Made by a program: the position numbers and the translations under genes
Part shown: positions 22,301 to 33,522 of the stretch, in pieces
Numbering within the stretch: position 1 is the stretch's first letter
How the letters are laid out: every line of letters starts with the position of its first letter
NCBI RefSeq assembly: GCF_947507565.1
Contig: NC_089175.1
Span: 6,437,733-6,501,732, forward strand
Source: Oscarella lobularis
Lineage: Eukaryota; Porifera; Homoscleromorpha; Homosclerophorida; Oscarellidae
Direction of reading: 5' to 3'
DNA: 64,000 nt
The notes under the pieces: model-generated
Databases searched by the model: none
The model's input: only the letters and a program-made list of their open reading frames with translations
What the model was told of the DNA's origin: nothing

Positions 22301-22430
22301 ACAAGGTCAAACGTACGCGATAAATTTGTAGGACAGCGACAACGACGACAATTTTTCTCGTCTCTGGGGGATACTTCTTCCAGAGATGACCGACACAAAG
22401 AATGGCAGCCAATGTAAATTCAAATATTAA
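19337..22430 (+). CDS. TIR-NB-ARC-TPR receptor-like protein
   Basis: Proposed exons 19337-19808, 19839-22216 and 22332-22430. Residues about 17-145 resemble a TIR domain (LSVYICCSDLEDDRAFAEEL, then SHSVLIVTPALL). NB-ARC follows: P-loop GLPGIGKTS near 20014, Walker B IVIIFDGCD, sensor-like RFMILMTSR, GLPL-like FGVPLFVRLAGALL, winged helix, and LHNLVREF in place of MHD. The C-terminal third is TPR-like helical repeats (YYATLGSACNCNQDYNEAVYYYRKAL). Without the first intron the frame stays open, because that intron is 30 nt. The 22217 donor (gtaagt) and the 22330 acceptor give a short acidic tail. By analogy with STAND receptors it should be an ADP/ATP-switched oligomerising sensor, with TIR as NADase or adaptor output. 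I do not identify the TIR catalytic glutamate with confidence. Confidence 0.85.
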
Positions 22431-23608
22431 TTGTATCGATATGTGCACAGAATCGAGAGACGTTTGGTAAAACCAAAACTTTACCTTTTCCTATTGCGGG
22501 CGTCCTCGCTCACTTTCCCTTTTTTGGCTTCACTCAACAACACAATTTAGCCATATATGTATTATCTATCGGTCATATATCTACTCAATACCTTAGCTTG
22601 TCTACGATTGTTTGCTAGGAACGATCTTTTGCTAGCCGTCAACTCTACTGTAGTGTCAACTTGAACATCAATATGTCAACAGTTCTAAAGAGTCTTTTTG
22701 CAAATGTTTCAGTATTTTAAAAGTTTGTCTTTTTCATTGTTCTGTAAATGAAAGCAATTTTATGCAGATGGCAAAGTCGTACATAAGACACCTGATCATG
22801 GCTGTAAGAGGCACATACGGTATTAATATTTATATCGTAACGATTTTGACCTTCAGGTTTAAGTAAAGGGCAGCACTTTCGACCGAAAAGTGCTTCAATT
22901 TTTTGGGATGCTGCTCACCCCTCCCCATACGTTATGTACAGTACCTGATACTTCCTTCTCGAAGCTGTGACATAGCCGGCGTGGTTAATTAGATCTTCCT
23001 CCCAGGACTCCGATCCCACGTGATTTCTCTAATCGAATTCAAGGTGACGCAAACAGCGTGCCCCCGGGGAGGAGTAAGCCCTTTCCCGTATAAGCGGAAA
23101 GTTTCGCGGATTCGCGTTTTCTAGATTTTCGCGGTAACTATTCCGCGGATGGAGACTTTTTACATGTACTTTTAGTGTGTTTCATGATTTTGCGAAAATT
23201 AAATTTCGCGGTTAGCTCAAAATCCGCGAAATCCGCGCCCTTGCGCGCGTTAGGCACCAGTTCGTTGCACCAACTCGTTGCACCAACTCGTTGCACCCTC
23301 GTTGCACCCTTGTTGCACCTGTCCCTTCACTGCCTGACTTCTGATGACGACCGTCACGGATTGTATGACGTAAACGAGTGTGCCAAAGACATCCGGGATC
23401 AGAGGAGAAGTACCTACGTAACGCGCAACAGCCGTGAACGTGCGAGGCCAGGTGAAGGCTCAAATCAAGAAACGCTGGCTTTTCTTGTGTAGCGTGGCCA
23501 AGAAGAGGCAAGTCGCGCAACTCTATTCTTCCGCAACGTACAAATCAGGGCACTTCTTTACCTGTAGGCCCATACTTCCGCATTCTTTCTCCCCGAACCC
23601 CCCGAACC
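22431..23608. other. Intergenic stretch with GTTGCACC minisatellite
   Basis: At about 23250-23325 the unit gttgcaccaactc recurs five to six times in full or shortened form. Around 23100-23240 gcggattttcgcg-like pieces recur. The last 40 bp before 23609 (ccgaaccatggcttttcg) match those before 19337, so the 5' flank was duplicated with the TIR gene. Confidence 0.55.
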
Positions 23609-25481
23609 ATGGCTTTTCGTCCACCACCGAGACGTGAAACCTGGTACTACAGCAAAAATTACTTAAAAGAAAGCGTCTCTTGGCCGAGGGCACCCAGGGA
23701 CTCAGATTCATCGAAGCCCCAAACAGAAATCGAAACCGAAACCGCTGGAGAAAGAGAAAAAGGCATAGATCGTCTTCTCCATCTGCAGAGCTCAGGATCG
23801 TGCTAATTGAAATTATATATAGATCTTGTCTACGTTACCTGTCCTGAATCAGAAAATGATAAGTCTTACACGAAGAGCTTCTGCGGCTGCCTCAGAGAGC
23901 GATTGGAAGTTTTCTTCGACCATGACGAATGCGATATAGACAGTTGGGGTAAAATTAAGGGAGTCCTGCATACAGAGGTGCTTTTGCGCTCCTCGAAAGG
24001 CGTGCTTGTTGTGACGCCCACGCTGCTTCGTCGCGACGTTGAGAGCGCGCACTGTCTAATGATTTTCGATGCAATGCTCCAGCGGATGCACGAAAAGAAA
24101 TGTTCTGTTTTTCTTCTATTAGTAGGCGTCGAAAGACGAGAATTCGACGCCGTCTTTCCCTTGCATGCTAAACTTAGGCTTTTGAAGTGCAGAGAAGGCC
24201 GCGATGTTTCAGAGGCGGCGGAAAAAATGTTCGATTTGATCATGTCAAGTACCGGTAATATTTATTTTCAGGGGAGGCTTCCTCGCTAATTTTCTCTTTC
24301 ACGCAGAAGCGGAGGACCTACCTAAGAGTAGGTGTATTGCTCTCAGCCCAGTCAACAATCATTTTGCAGGAGACAGAAATGGTCGTCTTTCTCTAAATAT
24401 TGTTAGCTTGATAGGACTAGAAGAGAAAGCGGCAAGGATTCTAAGAGAATTTAGTTGCCGCTCACCGTCGGCATCACTTTGCTGGATAAGTGGCCAACAA
24501 GGCATCGGAAAAAGTTACCTAGCCTCTTACGTTGCGCATGAAGTTAGAGAGATGAACTGGACCGTCATCTTTGTTAGGACGCAACACCTCGAGTCTGAAG
24601 CGGACTTGTGTTTGGAGCTGCTGCTAAGCATGCAAACGTATCTTGGAAAAGATAAGCAGATTGCTGAATCGAAAGGTTCTCTTTTGTCTAAAGTTTTGGA
24701 ATTATTGGAAAAAATAGATAACCCCTGCGTCATTTTGGACGGCTGTGATCGGGCAGCTGAAAAGCGATGTGATGCTTTTCGTTTTTTTCTGCAGGAGATT
24801 CTAAAAGCACACGTGCGCAAGCCATTTATGATATTAGTGACGTCTTGTCAAGAACTTGAGCTTGGGAGTTTACCGGTTCTCAAAATTCCTCTTTATCCTC
24901 TTGAAAACGACGAGGCTGACGATCTTCTTATTAGCTGCGTTCGGGAAGAACTTCAGCCAGTTTTGAAATCAAGTACCATTGCCAGTTTTCGAGAACTTTG
25001 TGTAGGTGTTCCCGTGTTGATACGAATGGCGGGAGCAACGCTCAGCCAGCTTTGCAAAGCGCCTATAACCCAACCGGAACTCGTCAAAAAAGTACAGGCA
25101 AAACCGTTGAACATTGTTAGCCCTACTGCTATTGAAGCTTTCGTCATAAACATTTATAACCTGATTCCTTCGTCGCTCAAGCTTTTCCTTCACGGGATAT
25201 CGCTTTTCATTGGCTCGTTTACCAGAGTGGAAGGAGCGAAGTTGTTTGGACTAAGCGACGGTGTGCAGTTCAGTATAGACGTAATTGCTCCTCTACAAGA
25301 GTACTTCTTCTTGGCCCGTTCTTCTGACAATGATATTTCTCCTGATCAAACTCAATACCATTTGCACGGTCTTGTTCGAAATGTTCTTCTCCGATTGGAC
25401 TTCAGAACGCCAGAGTTTAAAGAAATTCAAGATAGGTTCGCTGTCATGCAGTTGGGCTGCCAAAATACAGGAGAAACATGA
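23609..25481 (+). pseudogene. Truncated TIR-NB-ARC paralogue
   Basis: Starts MAFRPP like the gene at 19337. It has an in-frame TAA at 23804-23806 between the N-terminal tail and the TIR core, which begins about 23813. The TIR exon ends at 24254 and a 52-nt intron (24255-24306) sits in the same place and phase as the 30-nt one in the intact gene. The NB-ARC exon runs 24307-25481: P-loop GQQGIGKS, Walker B CVILDGCD, GLPL-like VGVPVLIRMAGATL, winged helix, and LHGLVRN. It then stops shortly after MQLGC, losing the entire TPR region. A spliced or re-initiated product could still exist, since TIR and NB-ARC remain open over long stretches, but as it stands it lacks the sensor part. Confidence 0.75.
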
Positions 25482-25625
25482 GAAAATCTTCGAGAGGAAT
25501 GTTTTTTTTGTGCTATTCCAGTTTCACTCAGTACCAAAACAGTCTAAGATGAATATGAGAGAATCTTCGAGAGGAATGTTTTTGTGCTATTCCAGTTTCA
25601 CTCAGTACCAAAGCAGACTAAGATG
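25478..25625. repeat. Two tandem units of about 73 bp
   Basis: Units 25478-25551 and 25554-25625 share tcttcgagaggaatg and tgctattccagtttcactca with few differences. They lie immediately after the truncation point of the TIR-NB-ARC paralogue and may mark the breakpoint. Confidence 0.8.
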
Positions 25626-25844
25626 GCATCTGGTTTGACAATGTTTCGTGATGAAAACTGGATGCGGCTGCTTATTGAAGTGAACCTACCATTTGGGGGG
25701 GAAAGGCGATCATACTACGAATTACAGGGATGCAACCAGTATGGTTTATTGGAAGTGTCTAGAACAATCATTGTGCAGTCTTTACTGCGTCAACTTTTGC
25801 GTTTGCGCAACGCGCGAGTGAAGTTCATCAAGTATGTTGATGTA

Positions 25845-26345
25845 CAGTACGGTTTACAATCTTGTCTTGATTTGCAATGAACATTTCATATTTTCAATTA
25901 ATATTTTCACTTTTTGGTAATTTTTAGTACACTGTAAAAAAATTCAGATTGAGGCGCGACAATTCTCCGTCAAACGACTCTGACGACGACTCCGCCCGGG
26001 GTTGATGTTCCTTTCTGTGCCAATGCTGTAGTATCAACGTGGTATGACGTTGCAAGCGTGGGCCCTAGTAGCTGTTACTACAGCGATGGGTCCGGGGAAG
26101 CAGGACGAAGAATTCAAGGTGATTGCCATGCTGACGACTGCTCTAAATAATTGGCTTAGATAGTAAGATATACTGCAGCCTGAGAGGCCCTTGTTGCGAT
26201 CATGTACAGTACGGTTTCGAGACTTCTTGTCTTGATTCGTAATTTAAAAATAAAAATAATTTTGAGTACACTGTAAAAATAAAAAATCAGATGGAAGCCC
26301 AAGAATTCTTCGTCAAACGACTCTGACGACGACTCCGCCTGTCTG
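25845..26345. repeat. Direct duplication spaced about 345 bp
   Basis: gtacagtacggttt...cttgtcttgat...tttagtacactgtaaaaa...cgtcaaacgactctgacgac appears at about 25846-25990 and again at about 26201-26335. The intervening 200 bp is unique. Confidence 0.7.
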
Positions 26346-26365
26346 GGGCCTTCGAGCTCGGGGAC

Positions 26366-26927
26366 CAGACGCGCGTTAGCAGTTACTTTTTGCAGCGAAA
26401 TTCTCATTCGCCCTCGCTCCGGACGTAAAACGACGTTGGCGTTCGCTTCAGTTGCATTCACCATCCCGCAAAGATCTAGAGACGGGACCCCGAAGAGAGA
26501 TGCAAGAGCGCACGGGGGGGAAGCGATCTCGTCTCTCCTTCCCATTCGAAAGGCAAAGAAGAGCGCTTCTCGTTCGTCGAACAAATGGTGACGATCGTTC
26601 GCGACGAATCGTCGGGCGGCGGTTACGGGTTGACTGTGAGCGGAGATAATCCAGTTTTCGTTCAATCGATCAAGCAAGGTACTAGGGAAAGAGAATGAAA
26701 GCATCGCATTCATTCGAATCAACGTTCTTATTCGCTTAGGCGGATCTGCTTGGAGAGCTGGAGTTCAATCAGGAGATTGAATTCTGATGGTATGGTCTAC
26801 TCTATCTTCGTGACGTCATCCTCATGATGATTGATGCTAAAGGTCAATGATCAATATGTAGCGAGAGCTGGACACATTGACGTTGTGCTATCATCAAAGG
26901 CCAGTTTAATTAATTAAGGAATTGTAT

Positions 26928-26962
<35 letters not shown>

Positions 26963-28085
26963 TTTTGGCTGCGAAAATTGTGTATCTTTGTTTAGCGAGT
27001 CCCTCTCCTTTGCTGGGAAGAGTCGAAACAGTGACGCACAGTAAGCTTAGAGAAAATATTTCCTAATACATATTTTGACGTCATTGCTGTTTGATTAGTG
27101 GAGAACAATTCGCAGGATCACGTTTCTGGACAAAAGGAATGTTGCCAGTGCGACAATCGAGCGAATGCTACATCAAGAGCAACAATTCTATAAAGTAAAT
27201 ATTTAACCCACACCTGAGCCAAAATAATAATTGATTTTCTTTTTTAGGATCGTTGTGAGGAGTACGAGAAAAATCCAGATTCAAAACTAGAGAAAGAAGT
27301 CACATTTACATATAATAATATTATATATTTTCTATGGCTAATATTCCTTACCACTAGATGCACGAATCGAGTGAACGCATTCAAAAACTGGAGCACCAAC
27401 TGAAGGGAAACAAAGGCAGAGGTCCTGGAGGAGGATGACAAAGAGATTCGACAAGTAGTCTCGTCTTCACCTCAATCAAAGTGGATCCGGTGAGTTGCTT
27501 TCGATGACGTCATTATCAATAAAAGAGGAACGCCCCTATCAAAGCGGATAAAGCTTCCGTAATCCTGATACCCTTTCTAATAAAATACTCTTCTTTTATT
27601 TGGGTTGTTTAGGGAGATGAAAGAAATCGCTGAATCGTCTCAGAGTTCTCACTGGATTTAAAAATTCCAGCTCACCGAAAAAGGATAAAAGGCAAAGAAG
27701 TCCGGCTCCTTTCTCTTCACCGCCAACGTTGACCGAATCACCGGGGGCGAATATCATGCCGTCAAAAGGAGAAAGACAGCAATTTATTCATTCATTCATT
27801 CATTGTCATCGTCCACGTCATCTCAGTCATCAGCTGCGTTTATGTGCTTTGATGATTCCGATGAAGATGAGGGCGAGATAGTCGAATTGGGGTCTGATCA
27901 AATAGACATGGAAGCGCTCGATGAGAGGCGTCCCGGCCTCCACAGACTTCATCGCCATCTTCGCGCTAGACTGTCTGATTTTGTCGTTCGCTGGCTTTTG
28001 AAACTGAGGCCAGACTCACAAAGCCATGTTTCAGAGAAAAGAACGAGGCGAGTTCACGCGTTCGTTGCACTGTTGATCAAGTAGG
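26366..28085 (+). pseudogene. PDZ-domain gene relic, largest copy
   Basis: First exon (about 26470-26679) encodes half of a PDZ domain with GYGLTVSGDNPVFVQSIK, closest in my judgement to the PDZ of the ARHGEF11/12 RhoGEFs. The second exon (from 26741) encodes GSAWRAGVQSGD, then hits TGA at 26778-26780. Later exons follow: a piece near 27100-27195, one from 27248, and a coiled-coil piece near 27361-27430 (ERIQKLEHQLKG). No RGS or DH-PH part of a RhoGEF is present. The unit is repeated at 39.3, 46.4, 52.5 and 58.7 kb and is everywhere partial or broken. Confidence 0.7.
26921..26966. repeat. (TTTA)n microsatellite
   Basis: About ten TTTA units lie inside the PDZ-gene relic. The homologous place in the 52.5-kb copy (53099-53128) has about six, so it differs between duplicates. 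Confidence 0.9.
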
Positions 28086-28485
28086 CTCTAACGGGATTCT
28101 ACAGGAAGCAGCTGCTATCTTACCTCATCTTCTCTCGCTGTCACTCCTACTACTTACCGATTCTCCTACGTTTTCTTGTGACGTAACTTTGAACATTCTT
28201 TGTCAGATCATCCTGTCATTACTACTCCCGTGAGCGAGCCACGTCATCAACGCTCTCGTGAGGGCGCAACGTAAGCACCGCTCTGCCAATCTATATAGCT
28301 TGGGCTAGATGGATAGCCGGTTTCGACGTGACAGTTAGCCTGTCTGTGAATTACTCAGATCCATGGCAAAGTGTGGCGAGAACTCACTGTATTTACTAGA
28401 AACGTACGAACATTTGGTCAAATACGCAAGCAATTTAGTATGACCAAATACGCCAAATACGTGAATTATCTTCCTGGAATGCGTT

Positions 28486-28659
28486 GAACGATGTGCATCC
28501 AAGTGCAATATTGCATCTACAAGGCGATGAGGCATTGAAATGCAGAATGACCACCGTTGTGCTATTTGATGATACGGCCTTGTTGATCTTGCATTCACCG
28601 CCCCGCTCCCGTACTCACAACGTCAACGCGCAGTCGTCCAGAGAATGGCTAACATGGCC
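28486..28659 (+). promoter_or_regulatory. Displaced promoter and leader of copy B
   Basis: Homologous to the stretch before copy E (48205-48400): gcatctacaaggcgatgagg, then CAACGTCAACGCGCAGTC at 28618-28635 and gagaatggctaacatgg. No TATA box lies about 30 bp before the CAACGTCA motif. A transposon now separates this leader from its coding region. The remaining ATG at 28654 reads ATG GCC TAG. Confidence 0.7.
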
Positions 28660-29336
28660 TAGCCTCGCAAGCCAGACCCTTACGAGCAGGAGGCTGTTCG
28701 TTTGGTAGCTTTAGCGCGCGAGGTGTGTAGGCGCGGTCTTGCCTCACTGCTCGTAGGGTCTGGTACCACTTGCGTACGTCATCGACCCCCTTCGGCACAT
28801 GACCACGGGTTAGCATAACTTACTTAGCACTCTCTAACTGGTTAAGCGGATGACGATGTTGACTGGCTACAACTAAATGAACTAATCAGTGTCTTGACCC
28901 CCAGTGCGCATTCGCAGTCAGCCTAAAGAGATGTCGGCGATTTCCTTAGAGAGCGACTTTCGATCGGAACGCGCGAGATGGTAACCACTCGACATCGCTG
29001 CCACTCAGAGCCGCCGATATCGCTTCAAACTGCCCCGGTCGAAACTCAGCATAGCCGAAAACGCGTTGGAGTACGTCAACTGCTTCAGAATAGAACGGTC
29101 TGCCATCCACTGCCCATGACTTTGAACGGGCTCGTGACAGTAATTACATCTTCTCCAGTTAGAGAGTGCTAAGTAAGTTATGCTAACCCGTGGTCATGTG
29201 CCGAAGGGGGTCGATGACGTACGCAAGTGGTACCAGACCCTACGAGCAGTGAGGCAAGACCGCGCCTACACACCTCGCGCGCTAAAGCTACCAAACAAAC
29301 AGCCTCCTGCTCGTAAGGGTCTGGCTTGCGAGGCTA
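28660..29336. mobile_element. Mutator-like terminal-inverted-repeat element, 677 bp, in the start codon of copy B
   Basis: Arms 28660-28841 and 29155-29336 are 182-bp inverted repeats that differ at one position by my reading. AACATGGCC flanks the element at 28651-28659 and 29337-29345. A 9-bp duplication and long inverted ends are typical of MULE-type elements. The interior (28842-29154) shows no transposase, so it is non-autonomous. Its outermost sequence TAGCCTCGCAAGCCAGACCC resembles that of the smaller element at 34151. The near-identical arms indicate recent insertion. Confidence 0.88.
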
Positions 29337-29339
29337 AAC

Positions 29340-32300
29340 ATGGCCGATGCTGACAAAGCCCGACCGATCGCTCTTCCGTCCTTGGGAAGTGAAGTGCAAC
29401 TCGGACAACTCTACAACGCGTACACGAACACGTTTTACGACGGCTACTCCCTGTGGAGCGCCGAGCAGGTGAAGAAAACGCAGCTCATCGACTACAAGTC
29501 GCTCACCGAGTTCTTTTTGTCGACGAACGACGACGAGCGCAACAAGAACGCGGGGTTCGACGTTGAGGAATCCGTTTCTTTGAAGCTCGCCCTGTTTTCG
29601 GTGACAGGCTCGGCAAAGTACTTGAACGAGACGAAGTCGCACGCGTACGAGGCGCGCGTCGGCGCTACGTGCCGGGTGAAGACCCGCCAGAGGTGGATGC
29701 CCATGGAGCAGATGGTGAACCGAAAGTATGACATGGTGCTCGATAATCCTGACTTTACTCACTTTGTATCGAAAGTCGTTGAAGGCGGCCAAGCCCACGT
29801 ATCCTTTACTAAGAAATGTTCCAGTTCAGAAGAAGAGACCAAAATCAAAGGACAGCTTGTCGGCGCTTTAAAGAAGTTCATCACCGTCCAGGGTAGTCTT
29901 GCCTTGGACAAGAAAGACGCGTTGAAGAAGGAGCTGTCGTCTTGCGAAGTCAAGCTTACATGCGACTACGATCCTCCAAATCCAATAGTGACGTTTGCAG
30001 ATGCAATCGAAGAGGCCGCGCACTTGCCCCAGCGCCTCCAAGGAAAGACGCACACTCTCACGGTGCATCTCCTGCCTGTCCATATGCTAGACTCTCGTGC
30101 CTCTCGTATTTGCCGATCTCTCGATCAAACGGACATGTCTGACGTGTCAGCTGTACTTGACAATTTTCAGCAAGCTCGACTGGAACTTGATTACACCAGC
30201 AAAGAAGTCGTCAATAAAAATTATTTTCCAAACATTTACAAGCAAGTGCAGATCGTAGAAAAACAGTTGAGAGACGCCTACATCGCTTTCAAAAACGTCT
30301 GCACAAGAATCCTTCCTCAGCTTCGAGGTGCTCGAGCCTTGGACGAAACGAAACTGAAAGCGAGATTGAGAAATGCGATTAAAGAAGCTGATAATGCGGT
30401 AAAAATAGCATACCGTTTCGTCGAAGCTAAGAAGAAGGAGAAGAGAGCGAACGTCTTCTCTGAGGAAAAGGCTGAGTATTCTCAAGAAATTTACGACGAG
30501 GCTTTAAAGCGCGGCTCTGTTACAGTGGATCGTTCTCGTGTTATTATTGCCGGTCAAGACGGAGCTGGCAAGTCGTGTCTTGTTGATTCTCTTTTAAACA
30601 GACCATTTGAGAAAAATAAAGCGAGCACAGAAGGAGCGGCCGTAGCAATGACCCACACAGCAACAAGCGGCTGGGTGGCGACTGACAGCAAAGGCCACTT
30701 AGATTCGCTCATTGCACAGGGCGTCTATCTCATGAATCAGCAGCAGTCGACGTTGGAGATCAGGCGAAAAGGCTCTTCTGAATCATCTCGTTTTGTCTTG
30801 GAATCAAGAGACCTTGACACCGAATCAGAAGAGGCAGAAGCAGAAGAACCAGACTCTCACGGCAGCACTTTTACAACAGATGACTCTCTGGAGCCCGCAC
30901 ATGCAGTGGAAATACTAGCAGATGATTTGAAAACGGTTGGAATGGAAGCTAAAACGCTCACGGCTAATCAGCAGCAATTGGTGAGCACTTTCCTCACAAA
31001 TAGACCGAGTAAAGAAGATTTAAGTAAGCAAGCGCTGGGCGTTCGCGATATCTGGGATTTGGGTGGGCAAGAGGTGTATCTCGCCACTCATTTAGCTCTC
31101 TTGCCGGACAGCAAAGCATTTGGGTTGTCCATGTACATGATTGTGATGGACATCTCCAAGTCGCTTTCCGATGAAGCGAAGTCGTTTCTTCGATTATCGG
31201 ATGGCGAAGTAATAGACCAGACGAACGAATTGAGTTGGATTCGCACAAACGGAGACTTCCCTCTCTATTGGTTTGGCTCAATCACAGCGGCTCACGAAGA
31301 GGCGCCTATGGGCGACCATTGGCTGGGTAAGGACGAAGAAGTGGCCCCTCCTCCTGTCTTTGCAATTGGTACTCACCGAGACGTCTTGGACAGCAACAAG
31401 GAAAGGTTTCCGGATTCAGCGTCAGTAGCGGAGTGGCTCATGAAGCAAGGAAGACAGTTTGAGCAAATTCTCAGCGACAGCGACTTCGTTAGACACATCG
31501 TTGTACCGAAGAAACGTAGTATGAGAGAAGACAATGAAAATTTCCGCGAGATGGATCACTTCCTTGGCAGAATATTTCTAATAGACAATTCCGTCTCAGG
31601 TTCAGGGTCACCCTGCAAAGGCGTTCAAGAGATTCGCCAACGAGTCGATTGCATGACGACAACGCACTGTCAAAAGGATAAAAAGCAGCCATTGTTCTGG
31701 GTTTACCTTGAACTTCTTCTGTTTCGTTGGAGCAAAGCTATGAAAACGGTAGTGGCTAAAGTCGACGAAATTGTAAAGCTCGCTCAGCATCCAACTATCT
31801 GCAATATTTCAAGTCGCGACGAAGTTCTTGTGGCCCTGAAGTATCTCGCGAATGTTGGTGCAATTCTCTATTTTCCAGAGGTGGACGGCTTAGAAGACGT
31901 CGTTTTTACGCGACCCATGTGGGTAATCAGCGCTCTGTCAGCTTTTGTTACAGCGGCAGAGCCGGGCCCGTACATGATGCCAAAGTGGAACGTTATGAAA
32001 GAGAAAGGAATAATGTCAAATGACTTGATGAAATATCGTCTAAAGCAAATGCGGGACGCTGCCCCTAGCGATTTTGCTACTCCTGTAGATGACGCAGGTA
32101 CGGAGCAAATACAAGATGATAACAAGCTAATTTTGCGCCTTTTACAACATCTTGACGTCATCGCGCCAGTGGCGGGATGGCCTCAAATCGAATTTTATGT
32201 CCCTTCAATGCTGAGAAAGTCCTTTCTGTACTCTCATACGCATTGGCAAAATCACGCTCACTCTCCTGGCCTCCCTGCACCCGTCATCGTCATTCCAATA

Positions 32301-33214
32301 AAGCTAAAGTTTGTTCCGGAGTGCCTCTACTTTCGTCTTGTTACTCGCTTTCTAAATTTGTATCCGAAAAACCCGGAACTCTCTCGTCATCAATGCATCT
32401 TTTTAGCAGAAGATAAAGAGTCTCCAGTAGAGGGTATGCAGCTGTAGTTTTGGGAATCGAAATTTTTTACTTAGTTTTGTGTTTCTAGTTGAAATTGAGC
32501 TGCTGTATCACAGCCGAGGTAATTGGATTGCTCTAACCGTTCATTACGTCAATGAAGACGACGTCGCAAAAGCAAGTCCTTCCCTCTTACCGTCAATCAG
32601 AGAGGAGCTGTTCAAACAAATGCAAAGTATATGCCAGCAGGGCCTGAGAGGTTTTAAATTCAGCATATGCTGTCAAATACAAGAAGCCTTGGACAGAAGT
32701 TTGGATATTGATTTCAAATTCCTTCCTCTACTTCAGAAAGAGAAGTACAAATATTCGCCTAGAGATGCCAAGTTGTACAACAACTTTGGGAAGCGACTGG
32801 ACGTAAATTCAGAAGGCTTCTCCAGAATTAACTGCTGGTTTAAACAGTCCAGTGACGCTTCATCATCGGCATCTCAAGGTAAGGTACATACCGTTAGTGC
32901 GTCTATCTTGATCACATTCGTTTCGTGCAGATTCAGTTCCAAAGGCAATCAATGAGTTTCTAATTCGCGTTGCCGCGAAACTAGTAGAAGCCAAATGGCA
33001 AAAGTTGGCTATTTGTTTGGGACGAAAAGCCAGTGCCCTGCCACAGTACAAAGAAAAGTCTGATGAGAATCTTGTTCGGGCCATGCTGGTCATAGAGGAT
33101 TGGGCTGCAGAATGCGGTCAGAAAGCAACTTCAAATGCTCTTATTCAAGCTTGTAAAGATTGCGGCATTCATAGAGATTTAATTGAAACTGCTTACAAGG
33201 AGATGAAGTCGTGA
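29340..33214 (+). CDS. Chimaera: stonustoxin-like N-terminal module joined to Roc-COR-Death (copy B)
   Basis: Exons 29340-32433, 32489-32878 and 32931-33214. Residues 1 to about 365 align with copies A, C, E and F. From about residue 375 (SQEIYDEALKRGS) the protein instead follows the ROCO genes at 1374 and 14400: G1 GQDGAGKS (about 405), G3 DLGGQE (about 573), G4-like THRD, COR (about 31690-32420), then a C-terminal segment and the Death domain AKWQKLAICLG...VIEDWAAECG. The FN3, GTPase and zinc region of the stonustoxin-like family are absent. The join lies inside an exon, and the two 3' introns keep the ROCO positions and phase 1. Start 29340 lies in the second copy of a transposon target duplication. 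Likely a pore-family-like or ligand module controlling a GTP-switched death-fold platform. Function is inference. Confidence 0.85.
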
Positions 33215-33522
33215 GAATGTTTTTAGTGACCCTATATATGCTTTTGTTAGATTTCTCTTTACGTTGCGCTGTGCTGTATGTTTGTGATTGCTCAAATGGC
33301 TGTTGCTAGTGTAACTGTCCACAACACGAGGACATATAGATGTACAGTATTAATATTCCACTGCAAGTCAATCATTTTTTTTTAGTTTCGTAGAAAAGCT
33401 GTGTTTGGCACATACACTTATGAACATAACAAACATTTTTTACAACATTCTCATTGCAAAAGGTGAAAGTGTGATTTCACTTCCTGACTCATTGCGCCGT
33501 TATCGCCGTATACGACACCGTG
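33215..33522. other. Intergenic, nothing recognised
   Basis: Short AT-rich spacer between the chimaeric gene and the duplicated segment. I see no gene or clear repeat. Confidence 0.4.

Noticed and set aside
22217-22417. Continuation of the TIR-NB-ARC-TPR frame past 22216
   Set aside because: A strong gtaagt donor and a good acceptor at 22330 give an alternative tail in phase. The read-through tail has no repeat character. Kept as an alternative only.
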